A stretch of 32,410 nucleotides of DNA from an uncultured Bacteroides sp. (GCA_958477465.1 CAUEFX010000051.1:1-32410), one strand, 5' to 3'; counted from the first letter of the stretch, positions 1-8,974 are shown. The notes: generated by a model not told the origin, from the letters alone. A program made the numbers and translations.

Positions 1-161
1 ACGCAAAAATTGCTACCGCACGTGCAGAAGCTGTAAAAACAATCCTTGTTAATAAATACAAGATTAATACGTCTCGTATTACTGCCGAAGATCAGGGAGT
101 AGGTGACATGTTTACCGAACCGGATTGGAACCGTGTAAGTGTATGTACTATCGAAGATTGA
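1..161 (+). CDS. OmpA-family outer-membrane protein, C-terminal end (partial)
   Basis: The frame entering from the left edge is open to the TGA at 159-161 and gives 52 residues. It ends in EPDWNRVSVCTIED and contains ARAEAVKTILVNKY and SRITAEDQGVGD. These match the last part of the OmpA C-terminal peptidoglycan-binding domain as found in Bacteroidales, where the NRVS segment near the end is typical. In this family the domain anchors the outer membrane to peptidoglycan. The N-terminal part lies outside the window, so the barrel or repeat architecture cannot be judged. Confidence 0.85.
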   Translation, partial: AKIATARAEAVKTILVNKYKINTSRITAEDQGVGDMFTEPDWNRVSVCTIED

Positions 162-226
162 TGTAATAAGAATATTTGGAGTTGTTGAAGGTAAATAAAA
201 AAGGAAGCCCGAAATCTGAGGGCACT

Positions 227-242
227 GAAAAAGTTCTTTTTC
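227..242. terminator. A/T-rich perfect hairpin downstream of the OmpA gene
   Basis: GAAAAAG (227-233) is followed by TT and CTTTTTC (236-242), a perfect 7-bp inverted repeat about 65 bp after the OmpA stop. It could help transcription end, but the stem is weak and no clean U-tract follows the right arm. Confidence 0.25.
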
Positions 243-274
243 TCCGTTAGCTCCTCTTCTTATGAATTGGCTCC

Positions 275-317
275 AAAGTTGCATGGCGTATGATAAATTT
301 CATTTGCATGCAACTTT
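275..317. repeat. 11-bp inverted repeat with 21-bp spacer
   Basis: AAAGTTGCATG (275-285) and CATGCAACTTT (307-317) are perfect inverted repeats. The core ATGCAACTT recurs as a direct copy at 398-406, so the 90-bp stretch 308-397 is flanked by a 9-bp direct repeat. This pattern is common at old insertion or deletion junctions. The site sits beside a gene fragment on the minus strand, which supports a scar of a former mobile element. A protein binding site is the alternative. Confidence 0.45.
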
Positions 318-343
318 TCCTTATATTGGTAGTGAGTAATCGT

Positions 344-505
344 CTATTGGTATACATGCACGCTGGCAACGACACTCTCAAAGGAGACTTTGAAAGAATG
401 CAACTTCAGTCCGCTTTTCCCATCTGCTCCGACTACGGCTCGGAGGCTATCGTCCTTCTGATCTTTGACCAAAAGAACTTCTTGGTCTTTGATTTTTTTG
501 CTCAT
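344..505 (-). pseudogene. N-terminal remnant resembling DUF4099/DUF3945 mobile-element proteins
   Basis: A 53-residue minus-strand frame starts MSKKIKDQEVLLVKDQKDD and continues SLRAVVGADGKSG before running into unrelated sequence and a TAG. From memory, the start resembles the N-terminus of the large DUF4099/DUF3945 proteins carried by Bacteroides conjugative and mobilisable elements, which are several hundred residues long. Only the first 35 or so residues look like that family. The rest of the gene is absent, so this reads as a leftover of a lost element. The overlapping plus-strand frame at 290-553 shows no family signal and is not annotated. Confidence 0.4.
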
Positions 506-702
506 ATTACTATGTATTTAATGACGTCAGTAGCGGTTTACAGACAAAAGTAAACAAAAAAAAGTGAGTGCTAGAGATTGTAAATAAGTGAGTATTTGTA
601 GCTTTGATATGATTAGGAGTAGCATATTGAAAGTTATAAATTTCATTTGCTGAATTACCATAAATGGGGAATGGTAAGTAAAAAAATCATCATTTTAAGG
701 TA

Positions 703-733
703 TTGCAACCGAAAAAATATGTGACTAATTTTG
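703..733 (+). promoter_or_regulatory. Bacteroidales-type promoter for the TetR gene
   Basis: TAATTTTG (726-733) matches the -7 consensus TAnnTTTG of Bacteroides sigma-ABfr promoters. A TTG at 703-705 lies 20 bp upstream, in the place expected for the -33 element. The TetR start codon follows 31 bp after the -7 box, which leaves a short leader that could hold a TetR operator. Confidence 0.65.
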
Positions 734-764
734 CGTTATAAAATAAAGAATTATGTTCTGACCT

Positions 765-1391
765 ATGCAAACAACGAAGGATTATATACGTAAGCTATTG
801 CTGGAAACAGCGCAGAAAGCTTTTTTCGAAAAGGGCTTCAAGTCGGTGTCTATGCGTGAGATTTCTAAGTTGTCGGGCATTGGTCTGAGCAATATATACA
901 ATTACTATCCCTGTAAGGACGATTTACTGGTTGATGTGTTGCGTCCTCTTTTGGCTGCTATGTACAGGATGCTGGAAGATCACAACCGACTGGAGAATTT
1001 CTCCCTTGACATATTTATCTCAGATGAATATCATCGTGCATCTTTGCAGGAGCTTATGGGCATTATAACTCGTTACCGAAGTGAATTAAATTTGCTGTTT
1101 TTCTCTACGCAGCATTCTCGCCTCAAAGATTATTTGGAAGAGTGGATTGAGAAGAGTGCCACAATAGGGATGGAATATATGGAAAAGATGAGAAGACTCC
1201 ATCCGGAACTACATACCGATATTTCTCCGTTCTTCATGCACTTCACCTGCTCTTGGTGGATTAATATGATGAAAGAGGTGGTGCAACATAAGGAACTTTC
1301 CTGCGAAGAGATAGAGTGTTTCATCAGTGAGTATATTCGCTTTAGCACGGGAGGATGGAAGAAACTCATGAATGTAAAGAATGAAAGATGA
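765..1391 (+). CDS. TetR/AcrR-family transcriptional regulator
   Basis: The protein has 208 residues, a normal TetR length. Residues about 8-55 form the DNA-binding domain: AFFEKGFKSVSMREIS, then SGIGLSNIYNYYPCKDDLL, the classic helix-turn-helix with the N-Y-Y/F-x-x-K-x-x-L ending. The remaining ~150 residues are the helical ligand-binding and dimer region, which is not recognisable by family. TetR proteins normally repress neighbouring transport genes until a ligand binds. The transporter and export genes that follow on the same strand are therefore likely targets, but a terminator-like hairpin at 1930-1958 lies between them. The stop TGA overlaps the ATG of the next, broken gene (ATGA), so the two were once translationally coupled. 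Confidence 0.88.
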   Translation: MQTTKDYIRKLLLETAQKAFFEKGFKSVSMREISKLSGIGLSNIYNYYPCKDDLLVDVLRPLLAAMYRMLEDHNRLENFSLDIFISDEYHRASLQELMGIITRYRSELNLLFFSTQHSRLKDYLEEWIEKSATIGMEYMEKMRRLHPELHTDISPFFMHFTCSWWINMMKEVVQHKELSCEEIECFISEYIRFSTGGWKKLMNVKNER

Positions 1392-1908
1392 AGGCAGAAC
1401 TATTGAAACATCCTGTCTGTCAAGAGATAACTAATCAAAACATCCGTTTCTCGTCTTGTCTGCAATGCAAGCCTTGCGGAAATGATTGTACGATTGTAAA
1501 CAATCGAATCTCTTTTGTATTTGATTCCGAGACAATAGGCATCAGCTACCTTCTGCTCGACTCCACACCTATAGCCTGCATGGACAGATGCTGCAATCTT
1601 GTCAGGCAGCGTTTCGTTTGATGCAGGAGTTGGAACGCCGAGTCATTCCAGAAGAATCACTAAATAATAATCAGCATATGAGTATCATCAACATCATCAG
1701 CAACGACGAATTAACACTCGTACAAGGAGTCAACGGGCTTTTCTTCTGCGAGGAGTCATGGGTTACGCAAAGCAGGGCAGTCTCCCGTATCGGAAAGGTT
1801 TTGCCCAAAGAAATTATTGGGACGAAAGATCAAAGTACCAACATCGTACATCCGCAGACTGACCGAACTAAACTTAGTTGCCAAAAGCATGAAACGTCTT
1901 ATTTCTAA
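1388..1908 (+). pseudogene. Frameshifted small gene coupled to the TetR regulator, unknown function
   Basis: A frame starting at the ATG overlapping the TetR stop runs to a TGA at 1619-1621 and begins MKAELLKHPVCQEITNQ, followed by the Cys-rich CLQCKPCGNDC. Before that stop, convincing coding sequence moves into another frame (SCQAAFRLMQELERRVIPEE, then DELTLVQGVNGLFFCEES), which stays open to TAA at 1906-1908. The shift lies near 1560-1588. A second shift near 1815-1830 is possible, because a different frame reads SYIRRLTELNLVAKSMKRLI there. The gene ends just before a hairpin at 1930-1958, which fits the end of a transcript. I do not recognise the family. A sequencing error could also explain the shifts. 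Confidence 0.45.
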
Positions 1909-1929
1909 ATCTAACTGTTTCTCCTACCG

Positions 1930-1960
1930 AGCGAGCCGCCTGCAAAGAGCGGCTCGCTTT
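1930..1960 (+). terminator. Strong hairpin terminator after the TetR unit
   Basis: AGCGAGCCGC (1930-1939) pairs perfectly with GCGGCTCGCT (1949-1958) around a 9-nt loop and is followed by TTT. The 10-bp GC-rich stem lies between the broken gene and the ZIP transporter, so it probably separates the regulator transcript from the export cluster. Confidence 0.65.
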
Positions 1961-2022
1961 GCTTCTGAACAAAACAAACTTTTGTTCTCTTTTGACGCAC
2001 TAACTTCCAATCCATCATAGCC

Positions 2023-2838
2023 ATGTCTCAACCAGTACTTATAGCATTTTTCCTAACATCGTTTGCCGGTATATCCACAGGGATAGGCAGTGCGATTGCA
2101 TTTTTTGCTAAGCGCACCAATACTTCATTCCTTTCTCTTTCATTGGGATTTTCAACAGCAGTAATGATTTATATGTCTTTCGCCAATCTGTTTGCCTCTT
2201 CTTTGCAGACTCTTGCCAATATACATGGCAAGGACGACGGAACTCTTCATTCCACACTTTCTTTTTTCGGGGGAATCGTATTGATTCTACTTATTGATAA
2301 GCTAATTCCTCACTACGAAAATCCACACGAAATGCATCGGGTGGAAGAAATGAGCTTAAAGGAAGAACGAAAGACTGAAATAAAGCCTCAATTATTACGC
2401 GTCGATGTAGTGACAGCCTTGGTGCTGGCAATACACAATTTCCCGGAAGGTATGGTTACGTTTCTTGCAGCATTGAAGGATATAAACATTGCTATACCTA
2501 TTGCCTGTGCCATCGCCATACATAATATACCCGAAGGCATTTCCGTCTCCGTTCCGATCTATTATGCTACAGGTAATCGTAAACGGGCCCTTTGGCTTTC
2601 ATTTCTATCGGGATTGGCCGAGCCGGTAGGAGCCGTCATCGGCTATCTTATCTTGGCACCATTCCTCAATGACCATGTTTTCGGCGTTATTTTCGGGATG
2701 ATTGCCGGTATCATGGTATTTATCTCGCTTGATGAGTTACTACCCGCTGCCGAAGAATACGGTAAGCACCATCATACTATCTATGGTTTGGTAGCAGGCA
2801 TGGCGGTTATGGCACTCAACCTGCTGATGTTGTGTTAG
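2023..2838 (+). CDS. zupT: ZIP-family divalent metal transporter (ZupT-like)
   Basis: The 271-residue membrane protein has about eight hydrophobic segments and the family metal-site motifs HNFPEGM (about residue 138) and HNIPEGI (about residue 167). These are the transmembrane helix 4 and 5 signatures of the ZupT subgroup. SFLSGLAEPVGAVIGY follows, also typical. ZupT-type proteins bring zinc and other divalent metals (iron, manganese, cobalt) across the inner membrane. The charged segment near residues 100-125 (ENPHEMHRVEEMSLKEERK) is the cytoplasmic loop between helices 3 and 4. A His/Cys-rich mini-gene starts 45 bp downstream. The start ATG was chosen because the hydrophobic first helix begins directly after it. 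Confidence 0.88.
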   Translation: MSQPVLIAFFLTSFAGISTGIGSAIAFFAKRTNTSFLSLSLGFSTAVMIYMSFANLFASSLQTLANIHGKDDGTLHSTLSFFGGIVLILLIDKLIPHYENPHEMHRVEEMSLKEERKTEIKPQLLRVDVVTALVLAIHNFPEGMVTFLAALKDINIAIPIACAIAIHNIPEGISVSVPIYYATGNRKRALWLSFLSGLAEPVGAVIGYLILAPFLNDHVFGVIFGMIAGIMVFISLDELLPAAEEYGKHHHTIYGLVAGMAVMALNLLMLC

Positions 2839-2883
2839 CAAGACTAAGTAATATAAAAAACATAAGTAAAAAAAAGAAAGAAT

Positions 2884-2976
2884 ATGAACACTTCTCACTC
2901 CTGCCGTTGTCACGTGCATGATGCCCACAAAGAGCATTCTTGTGTCCACGCACATTGTCACCATTATCATATGTAG
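2884..2976 (+). CDS. 30-residue His/Cys-rich mini-protein, putative metal binder
   Basis: A short frame begins ATG at 2884 behind the purine-rich stretch AAAAAAAAGAAAGAAT and ends TAG at 2974-2976. Of its 30 residues, 10 are His and 4 are Cys, arranged as H-x-C-x-C-H-x-H near the start (HSCRCHVH) and HAHCHHYH at the end. Such a composition is rare by chance and suggests binding of zinc, copper or a similar ion. It lies 45 bp after the ZIP transporter stop and 51 bp before the MMPL exporter start, so the three may share a transcript. It could be a metal buffer, a chaperone for the transporter, or a metal-sensing leader peptide. No homolog is known to me. Confidence 0.5.
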   Translation: MNTSHSCRCHVHDAHKEHSCVHAHCHHYHM

Positions 2977-3027
2977 CCCCAAAGTGGAAAGCTATTTCTC
3001 GTCACGCTGCTGAATGTGTTGAAATGA

Positions 3028-5418
3028 ATGAACTTACCAATAACAAACGATATGAAAATAGAAAGAATCAATGACTGGTTTGCCCGTCAGGGCAGATGGA
3101 TGGTACAAAAACGATGGCTTGTACTAAGCTTGTTTATCCTCGTCTTCGCCATAGGATTTACAGGGTTAAGATATTTCAAGGTGAGTGCTTCGTGGGAAAA
3201 CTACTTCCTCGAAGACGACCCGATGCTTGTCAAGACCAAAGAATTCAAGGATATATTCGGCAATGACAATTTTGCCGCCGTACTGACCCAATGCGACAAT
3301 TCGTTTATGAAAGAGAACTTAGAGCTCATCCGCGAACTCACGAACGAAATGATGGATAGCATTTCATACGCCGACAAAATCACTTCGCTCACTGACATCG
3401 AATTTATGGTAGGGAATGAAGAAGGAATGACTATCGAGCAGATAGTGCCTGACCTTATTCCCACTGATGCGGCAAGTCTGGAAACGATACGTCGCAAAGC
3501 CTATATGAAGCCACATATTGCCGAGCGGCTTGTCTCCAAAGATGGTACGCTCTCGTGGATTATTCTCAAGTTGCGTACCTTTCCTAAAGATTCAGTGTGG
3601 AATAAAGGTAAGAATGCCGTTTCTCCTGAAGTGCTAACGGGGAATGAGCTGGAGCATATCATCACTAAAGACAAATACCAAAAGCTCCATCCCAAAGGCA
3701 CAGGCTTGCCCTACGTTACCGCCATGAAGATGAAATGGATTGGCAAAGAGATGCCCCGTGTGATGGGCATTGCCGCACTCGTTTCCATTCTTATTTTGTT
3801 ACTCATAACACGCTCCCTACGGGGCGTTGTCGTTCCACTTATCACGGCGGCAGGCTCAATTGTGATTGTGTATGGACTGTTGGGATATGTCGGCATGACG
3901 ATAGACAGCGGTATGATGATGATACCTATGCTGTTGGCGTTTGCCGTCTCGATAGCCTATAACATACATATCTTTTCCTATTTCAAACGGCAATTCCTTC
4001 TACACGGAGAACGTCGACGAGCCGTAGAAGAGACCGTGGGTGAAATGGGCTGGCCTGTGTTGTTCAGTGCACTCACCACCTTTGCCGCCCTGCTGTCGTT
4101 TCTCGCTATTCCGATGCAGCCCATGCGGTTCATTGGTATCGCTACCTCCTCGTGCGTGATGCTGGCTTTCTTCATTGCCATTACACTGATGCCCGTGCTG
4201 TTGAGTTTTGGCAAGAACGGCAAACCTCATCCCAAAGTGCAGGAAACCGGCGGACGGTGGCTCGACCATCAACTGGGGCGTTTGGGAGAAAGCGTACTCC
4301 GGCATGGCACATTGATCCTATGGATTGCAGGGCTGCTTACCGCAGCACTCATTTATCAATTCACCAAGATAGAGACCGCCTTTGACATAGAACGCACCAT
4401 GGGACGTAAAATAGCCTATGTAAACAATCTGCTGGAAGTAGGTGAAAGCGAACTGGGATCCATCTACACCTACGACGTCATGATAGACCTGCCCGAAGAC
4501 GGCTTGACAAAATCGCCGGCAATGCTTGTACGCTTAGACTCTCTGGCACAAAAGGCCGAAAGCTATAAGCTAACCAAGCGAACGACTACAGTGCTGAATA
4601 TCCTAAAAGACCTGAATCAAACCCTGCACGAAGGAGATGCGGCTTATTATCGTATTCCGACGAATCCGGAAGAGGTGGCACAACTGCTGCTCCTTTACGA
4701 GAATGCAGGCGGTAGCGAAGCGGAATATTGGATCGATTACGACTATCGACGTTTGCGCCTGATGGTGGAGATCAGCAGTTTTGACTCCGGCGAGGTAGAA
4801 CGAGAGTTGAACGATATTGCAGCCAATGCCGCCAGGCTCTTCCCCGAAGCTTCTGTCACTACAGTGGGTAGTATTCCGCAATTTACCGTGATGATGCAGT
4901 ACGTGGCTCGCGGGCAGATGGTTTCATTTGCCATCTCTCTCCTTATTATCGGCATCCTAATGATGTTGGTCTTTGGCAGTGTACGCATCGGGCTTATCGG
5001 TTTGATACCCAATATCACTCCGGCTTTGGTGGTCGGCGGACTGATGGGATGGCTGGGCTACCCGTTGGATATGATGACCGCAACCATTATGCCGATGATC
5101 CTCGGTTTGGCTGTCGACGACACCATTCACTTCATCAACCACGGGCATTTGGAGTTCGACCGTCGAGGTAATTATCGGGATGCCATTCTCCGCTCGTTCC
5201 GTACGATCGGGACACCAATCATTCTGACCAGTGTCGTGATATGTGCGAACTTCGCTATTTACATGACTTCCGAAGGCCTCTCTTTTATACACATGGGTCT
5301 GCTCTCCGTAGCGGGTATCGTATCGGCACTCGTGGCCGACCTCTGCGTTACACCCGTGTTATTCCAAAAGTTCCGGTTATTCGGGAAAGAGATAGAAACC
5401 AATGAAACAATCAATTAA
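3028..5418 (+). CDS. MMPL/RND-superfamily exporter
   Basis: The 796-residue protein has the two-fold repeat of the MMPL group of RND transporters. A first transmembrane helix lies near residues 30-50 (WLVLSLFILVFAIGFTG). A large periplasmic loop follows, then a helix bundle near 235-400. The pattern repeats with a helix near 430, a second loop, and a bundle near 630-790. The second bundle contains GLAVDDTIHFINH, the membrane motif with paired acidic residues used for proton coupling. Bacterial members move lipids, hopanoids or other hydrophobic molecules out of the inner membrane. Together with the downstream LolA-like and barrel proteins this suggests export of a lipid-like substrate towards the outer membrane. 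An internal ATG at 3052 is an alternative start. The end overlaps the next gene by 17 bp if that starts at 5402. Confidence 0.85.
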   Translation: MNLPITNDMKIERINDWFARQGRWMVQKRWLVLSLFILVFAIGFTGLRYFKVSASWENYFLEDDPMLVKTKEFKDIFGNDNFAAVLTQCDNSFMKENLELIRELTNEMMDSISYADKITSLTDIEFMVGNEEGMTIEQIVPDLIPTDAASLETIRRKAYMKPHIAERLVSKDGTLSWIILKLRTFPKDSVWNKGKNAVSPEVLTGNELEHIITKDKYQKLHPKGTGLPYVTAMKMKWIGKEMPRVMGIAALVSILILLLITRSLRGVVVPLITAAGSIVIVYGLLGYVGMTIDSGMMMIPMLLAFAVSIAYNIHIFSYFKRQFLLHGERRRAVEETVGEMGWPVLFSALTTFAALLSFLAIPMQPMRFIGIATSSCVMLAFFIAITLMPVLLSFGKNGKPHPKVQETGGRWLDHQLGRLGESVLRHGTLILWIAGLLTAALIYQFTKIETAFDIERTMGRKIAYVNNLLEVGESELGSIYTYDVMIDLPEDGLTKSPAMLVRLDSLAQKAESYKLTKRTTTVLNILKDLNQTLHEGDAAYYRIPTNPEEVAQLLLLYENAGGSEAEYWIDYDYRRLRLMVEISSFDSGEVERELNDIAANAARLFPEASVTTVGSIPQFTVMMQYVARGQMVSFAISLLIIGILMMLVFGSVRIGLIGLIPNITPALVVGGLMGWLGYPLDMMTATIMPMILGLAVDDTIHFINHGHLEFDRRGNYRDAILRSFRTIGTPIILTSVVICANFAIYMTSEGLSFIHMGLLSVAGIVSALVADLCVTPVLFQKFRLFGKEIETNETIN

Positions 5419-7174
5419 TATGAATACATTAAAGAAACTTCAATTTTACATGGGCAAACGCAAGGTGCTTATGCCCATAGCCCTGACACTGTCGGGATTA
5501 AGCGGTCTGCTCTCGCTTATGCCGTTCATCTTCATTTGGCTTATCGTACGCTCGCTACTATTGACTGGCAGCGTTGCCTCAGGAATCCCTATCAACGTCT
5601 ATGCATGGTGGGCGGTAGGCACAGCCGTTGCCGGCCTTGTCATTTACTTTGCCGGGCTGATGCTTTTGCACTTAGCGGCGTTCCGGGTAGAAACCAATAT
5701 GCGACGTACGGCTATGAGAAAAATCATGCAGATGCCGCTTGGCTTCTTCGACCGGAATACCAGCGGACAGATGCGTAAGATTATTGATGAAAATGCTTCT
5801 GAAACCCACACGTTTGTCGCACATCTCTTGCCCGACCTGGCGGGGAGTTTTATAGCCCCGCTGTCGGTTATAATATTGATCTTCGTCTTCAACTGGCAAC
5901 TTGGTCTGGCGTGCCTGATCCCCCTCACGGCGGCTGTCTTCATCATGACACGGATGAATACAACTGCTCAGAAGGCGTTCCAAAATGAATACCTCGGAGC
6001 ACAAGAGCATATGAGCAGCGAAGCGGTGGAATACGTACGTGGTATTTCGGTGGTGAAAGTGTTCCAGCAAACGATATTCTCTTTCAAACGTTTTTACGAC
6101 AGCATCATCGCCTACCGGGATTTAGTTACCAAATACACGCTGGGTTGGCAAAAGCCGATGTCACTCTACACGGTGGCCATCAATAGCTTTGCTTTCCTAC
6201 TTGTCCCCGTAGTCATATTGCTTATCGGCAACAAAAGCGAAAACATTGCCCCCATCATCACCGATATGTTCCTGTATGTGCTGATTACTCCGGTGATAGC
6301 AACCAATGTGATGAAAGTGATGTATCTGCAACAAGATATGTTTCTGGCAGATCAAGCCATAAGCCGGGTGGAAAACCTGACGAGTAGCGAACCACTCCCA
6401 ATAGCCGAAAATCCGGAGAAAATCACCGCTTGCGATGTGACATTCGAGAACGTTTCGTTTGCCTATCCCAATGCCGGTCAAAATGCCGTAGACGGTATCA
6501 GCTTCCACCTCCCCGAAGGGAAGACTTTTGCCCTTGTGGGGCAATCGGGAGGAGGGAAGACCACCATTGCCCAACTCATTCCCCGCTTTTGGGACGTATC
6601 AGCAGGTAGTGTGACGATTGGCGGAATAAATGTGAAAAACATTGCCAAAGACAACCTGATGAACCACATCGCTTTCGTCTTCCAGAATACAAAACTCTTC
6701 AAGACCTCTTTGCTGGAGAACATCAAATACGGTAATCCGGCAGCGAGTGATGAAGCCGTGCAACGTGCCATAGACCTTTCCCAAAGTCGGGAGATCATCG
6801 ACCGGCTACCCAACGGATTGAACACGAAGATAGGAGTAGATGGAACATTCCTTTCGGGAGGGGAACAGCAACGCATTGTCTTGGCCCGGGCCATCTTGAA
6901 AGATGCGCCGATTGTTGTCCTGGACGAAGCAACAGCTTTTGCCGACCCCGAAAACGAACACCTGATACAAAAAGCCCTGCACGAGCTGAGAAAAGGAAAG
7001 ACAGTGTTGATGATCGCCCATCATCTGACTAGCGTACAGGATGCCGACAAGATACTGGTGATAGCACAAGGCAAGATTGCCGAAGAAGGCACACACAGCG
7101 AGTTGATAGCCCGAAACGGCATCTATAACAGCATGTGGAATGAATATCAACGAACCGTGACATGGACGGTATAA
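5402..7174 (+). CDS. ABC exporter half-transporter 1 (fused membrane and ATPase domains)
   Basis: The 590-residue protein has an N-terminal six-helix membrane domain (about residues 15-310) and a C-terminal ATPase. Visible motifs are Walker A GQSGGGKTT (about 380), signature LSGGEQQR (about 485), Walker B IVVLDEATA (about 503), D-loop FADPENE and H-loop His in IAHHLTS (about 538). The FADP-type D-loop, in place of SALD, is seen in one partner of some heterodimeric siderophore-linked exporters of the IrtAB/YbtPQ kind (from memory). A second half-transporter follows after 18 bp, so the two probably form a heterodimer. The start may be 5402 or the ATG at 5420, which lies just after the MMPL stop. 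The substrate cannot be read from the sequence. Confidence 0.85.
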   Translation: MKQSINMNTLKKLQFYMGKRKVLMPIALTLSGLSGLLSLMPFIFIWLIVRSLLLTGSVASGIPINVYAWWAVGTAVAGLVIYFAGLMLLHLAAFRVETNMRRTAMRKIMQMPLGFFDRNTSGQMRKIIDENASETHTFVAHLLPDLAGSFIAPLSVIILIFVFNWQLGLACLIPLTAAVFIMTRMNTTAQKAFQNEYLGAQEHMSSEAVEYVRGISVVKVFQQTIFSFKRFYDSIIAYRDLVTKYTLGWQKPMSLYTVAINSFAFLLVPVVILLIGNKSENIAPIITDMFLYVLITPVIATNVMKVMYLQQDMFLADQAISRVENLTSSEPLPIAENPEKITACDVTFENVSFAYPNAGQNAVDGISFHLPEGKTFALVGQSGGGKTTIAQLIPRFWDVSAGSVTIGGINVKNIAKDNLMNHIAFVFQNTKLFKTSLLENIKYGNPAASDEAVQRAIDLSQSREIIDRLPNGLNTKIGVDGTFLSGGEQQRIVLARAILKDAPIVVLDEATAFADPENEHLIQKALHELRKGKTVLMIAHHLTSVQDADKILVIAQGKIAEEGTHSELIARNGIYNSMWNEYQRTVTWTV

Positions 7175-7192
7175 ACCTCAGGAGACAACATT

Positions 7193-8935
7193 ATGAATAT
7201 TAGTAAATATTTTCAACACAGATTCACCTTATCGGAAGACGGGGCAAAGACCTTTATAAAAGGGGTTATAGCTTCTCTTTTTCTCAACCTGGCACTGATG
7301 CTGCCGGTAATCTTCATCTTTCTGTTCATCACCGATTACCTGCACCCTGTTATCCAAGCCGGGAACAGCACGACGCACGGGCTCTGGTACTACGTGCTGA
7401 CGGCTCTCTGTTTTATGACGGTACTCTTTGTGATTGCGATGATACAGTACAAGAGCACCTACACGAAAATCTATACCGAGAGTGCCAACCGTCGTATTGG
7501 CATTGCCGAGAAGCTGCGTAAATTGCCTTTGGCTTTCTTCGGAGAAAAGAATCTTTCGGATCTCACCGCTACGATGATGGAGGATTGTAACATGTTGGAA
7601 ACCCTCTTCTCTCACACAGTTCCACAACTCTTCGCCTCTGTCATCAGCATTATCTTGATTGCCACCGGGATGTTCTTCTACAACTGGCAACTGGCCCTTG
7701 CTCTCTTTGGGGTCGTACCGGTAGCGACAACGGTCATCTTCTTAGGAAAAAGGCTTATGGATAAAGCTAATAAGGAGTACTATCACGTAAGGCGTGATAC
7801 GACCGAGCAGATACAGGAAGGGCTTGAAGCGGCGCAGGAGATTAAATCGTACAACGGAGAGGCAGCCTATTGCGACCGTTTAGACAAACAGCTCGAGATA
7901 TATGAAGCCACTCTGCAGCGAGGCGAATTTCTCGGAGCGGGGCTTGTGGGCAGTGCACAGTCTATCCTGAAACTTGGTTTGGCAAGCGTTATCATTGCGG
8001 GAGCTTATTTACTTGGTTTGGGCAGCATCGACATGTTCACTTACTTGGTCTTCCTGCTCGTTGTAGCCAGCATCTACAACCCCATCATGGACGTGTTCAA
8101 CCATATGGCGACACTGATACTACTCGATGTGCGTATCGACCGCATACGTGAGATGAACGACATGCCCGCACAGCAAGGCGATGAGGATTGCACGGTAGAG
8201 GGTTACGACATCTGTTTTGACAAGGTCGATTTTGCTTACGAGACAAGCAAGCAGGTGCTGCGCAACGTCTCTTTCACTGCCAAGCAAGGCAAAGTAACGG
8301 CACTTGTGGGACCTTCGGGGGGAGGCAAAAGCACTTCGGCAAAATTAGCTGCCCGCTTTTGGGATATTCATGGCGGAAAGATCACACTTGGCGGACGGGA
8401 CATCTCAAAAATAGATCCCGAAATGCTCTTGAAAAACTATGCCGTAGTCTTTCAGGACGTGTTGCTTTTCAACGCTTCCGTCATGGACAACATCAAAATC
8501 GGGAAGAAAGACGCTACCGAGGAAGAGGTGAAAGCGGTAGCACGTCTTGCCCGTTGCGATGAGTTCATCGCCCGGCTGCCCAACGGTTACGACACCTTGA
8601 TAGGCGAAAACGGAGAATCGCTATCGGGAGGCGAACGCCAACGCATATCCATTGCCCGTGCGCTTCTCAAAGATGCTCCTGTCATCCTCTTGGACGAAGC
8701 AACGGCAAGTCTGGACGTAGAGAACGAAACGTTGATACAGGCCGGTATATCGGAGTTGATCAAGAACAAGACCGTCGTCATCATCGCACACCGTATGCGC
8801 ACCGTTGCCAACGCTCATCATATCGTGGTGCTGAAAGACGGAACCGTCGCAGAACAAGGAGCACCCGACGAACTGCTTGCCCGAAACGGCGAATTTGCCC
8901 GCATGGTAGCACGGCAGAAGGAGACCGGAATATAA
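7193..8935 (+). CDS. ABC exporter half-transporter 2 (fused membrane and ATPase domains)
   Basis: The 580-residue protein has the same layout as its upstream neighbour: membrane domain about residues 20-310, then Walker A GPSGGGKST (about 372), signature LSGGERQR (about 476), Walker B VILLDEATA, canonical D-loop SLDVENE and H-loop IIAHRMRT (about 532). All catalytic residues are present. A good Shine-Dalgarno-like AGGAG stands 9 bp before the ATG, which supports this start. The tight arrangement behind the MMPL and first ABC genes, on the same strand and with small gaps, argues for one operon and a heterodimeric exporter. Given the TonB receptor and lipoprotein downstream, siderophore or metallophore handling is possible, but lipid export fits the MMPL neighbour as well. 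Confidence 0.85.
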   Translation: MNISKYFQHRFTLSEDGAKTFIKGVIASLFLNLALMLPVIFIFLFITDYLHPVIQAGNSTTHGLWYYVLTALCFMTVLFVIAMIQYKSTYTKIYTESANRRIGIAEKLRKLPLAFFGEKNLSDLTATMMEDCNMLETLFSHTVPQLFASVISIILIATGMFFYNWQLALALFGVVPVATTVIFLGKRLMDKANKEYYHVRRDTTEQIQEGLEAAQEIKSYNGEAAYCDRLDKQLEIYEATLQRGEFLGAGLVGSAQSILKLGLASVIIAGAYLLGLGSIDMFTYLVFLLVVASIYNPIMDVFNHMATLILLDVRIDRIREMNDMPAQQGDEDCTVEGYDICFDKVDFAYETSKQVLRNVSFTAKQGKVTALVGPSGGGKSTSAKLAARFWDIHGGKITLGGRDISKIDPEMLLKNYAVVFQDVLLFNASVMDNIKIGKKDATEEEVKAVARLARCDEFIARLPNGYDTLIGENGESLSGGERQRISIARALLKDAPVILLDEATASLDVENETLIQAGISELIKNKTVVIIAHRMRTVANAHHIVVLKDGTVAEQGAPDELLARNGEFARMVARQKETGI

Positions 8936-8974
8936 ATCGAATCAATCAGAATCAATTATAAAGAAAAAGGACAA

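Noticed and set aside
290..553. 87-codon plus-strand frame
   Set aside because: No family signal, and it lies opposite a minus-strand fragment that does resemble a known protein.
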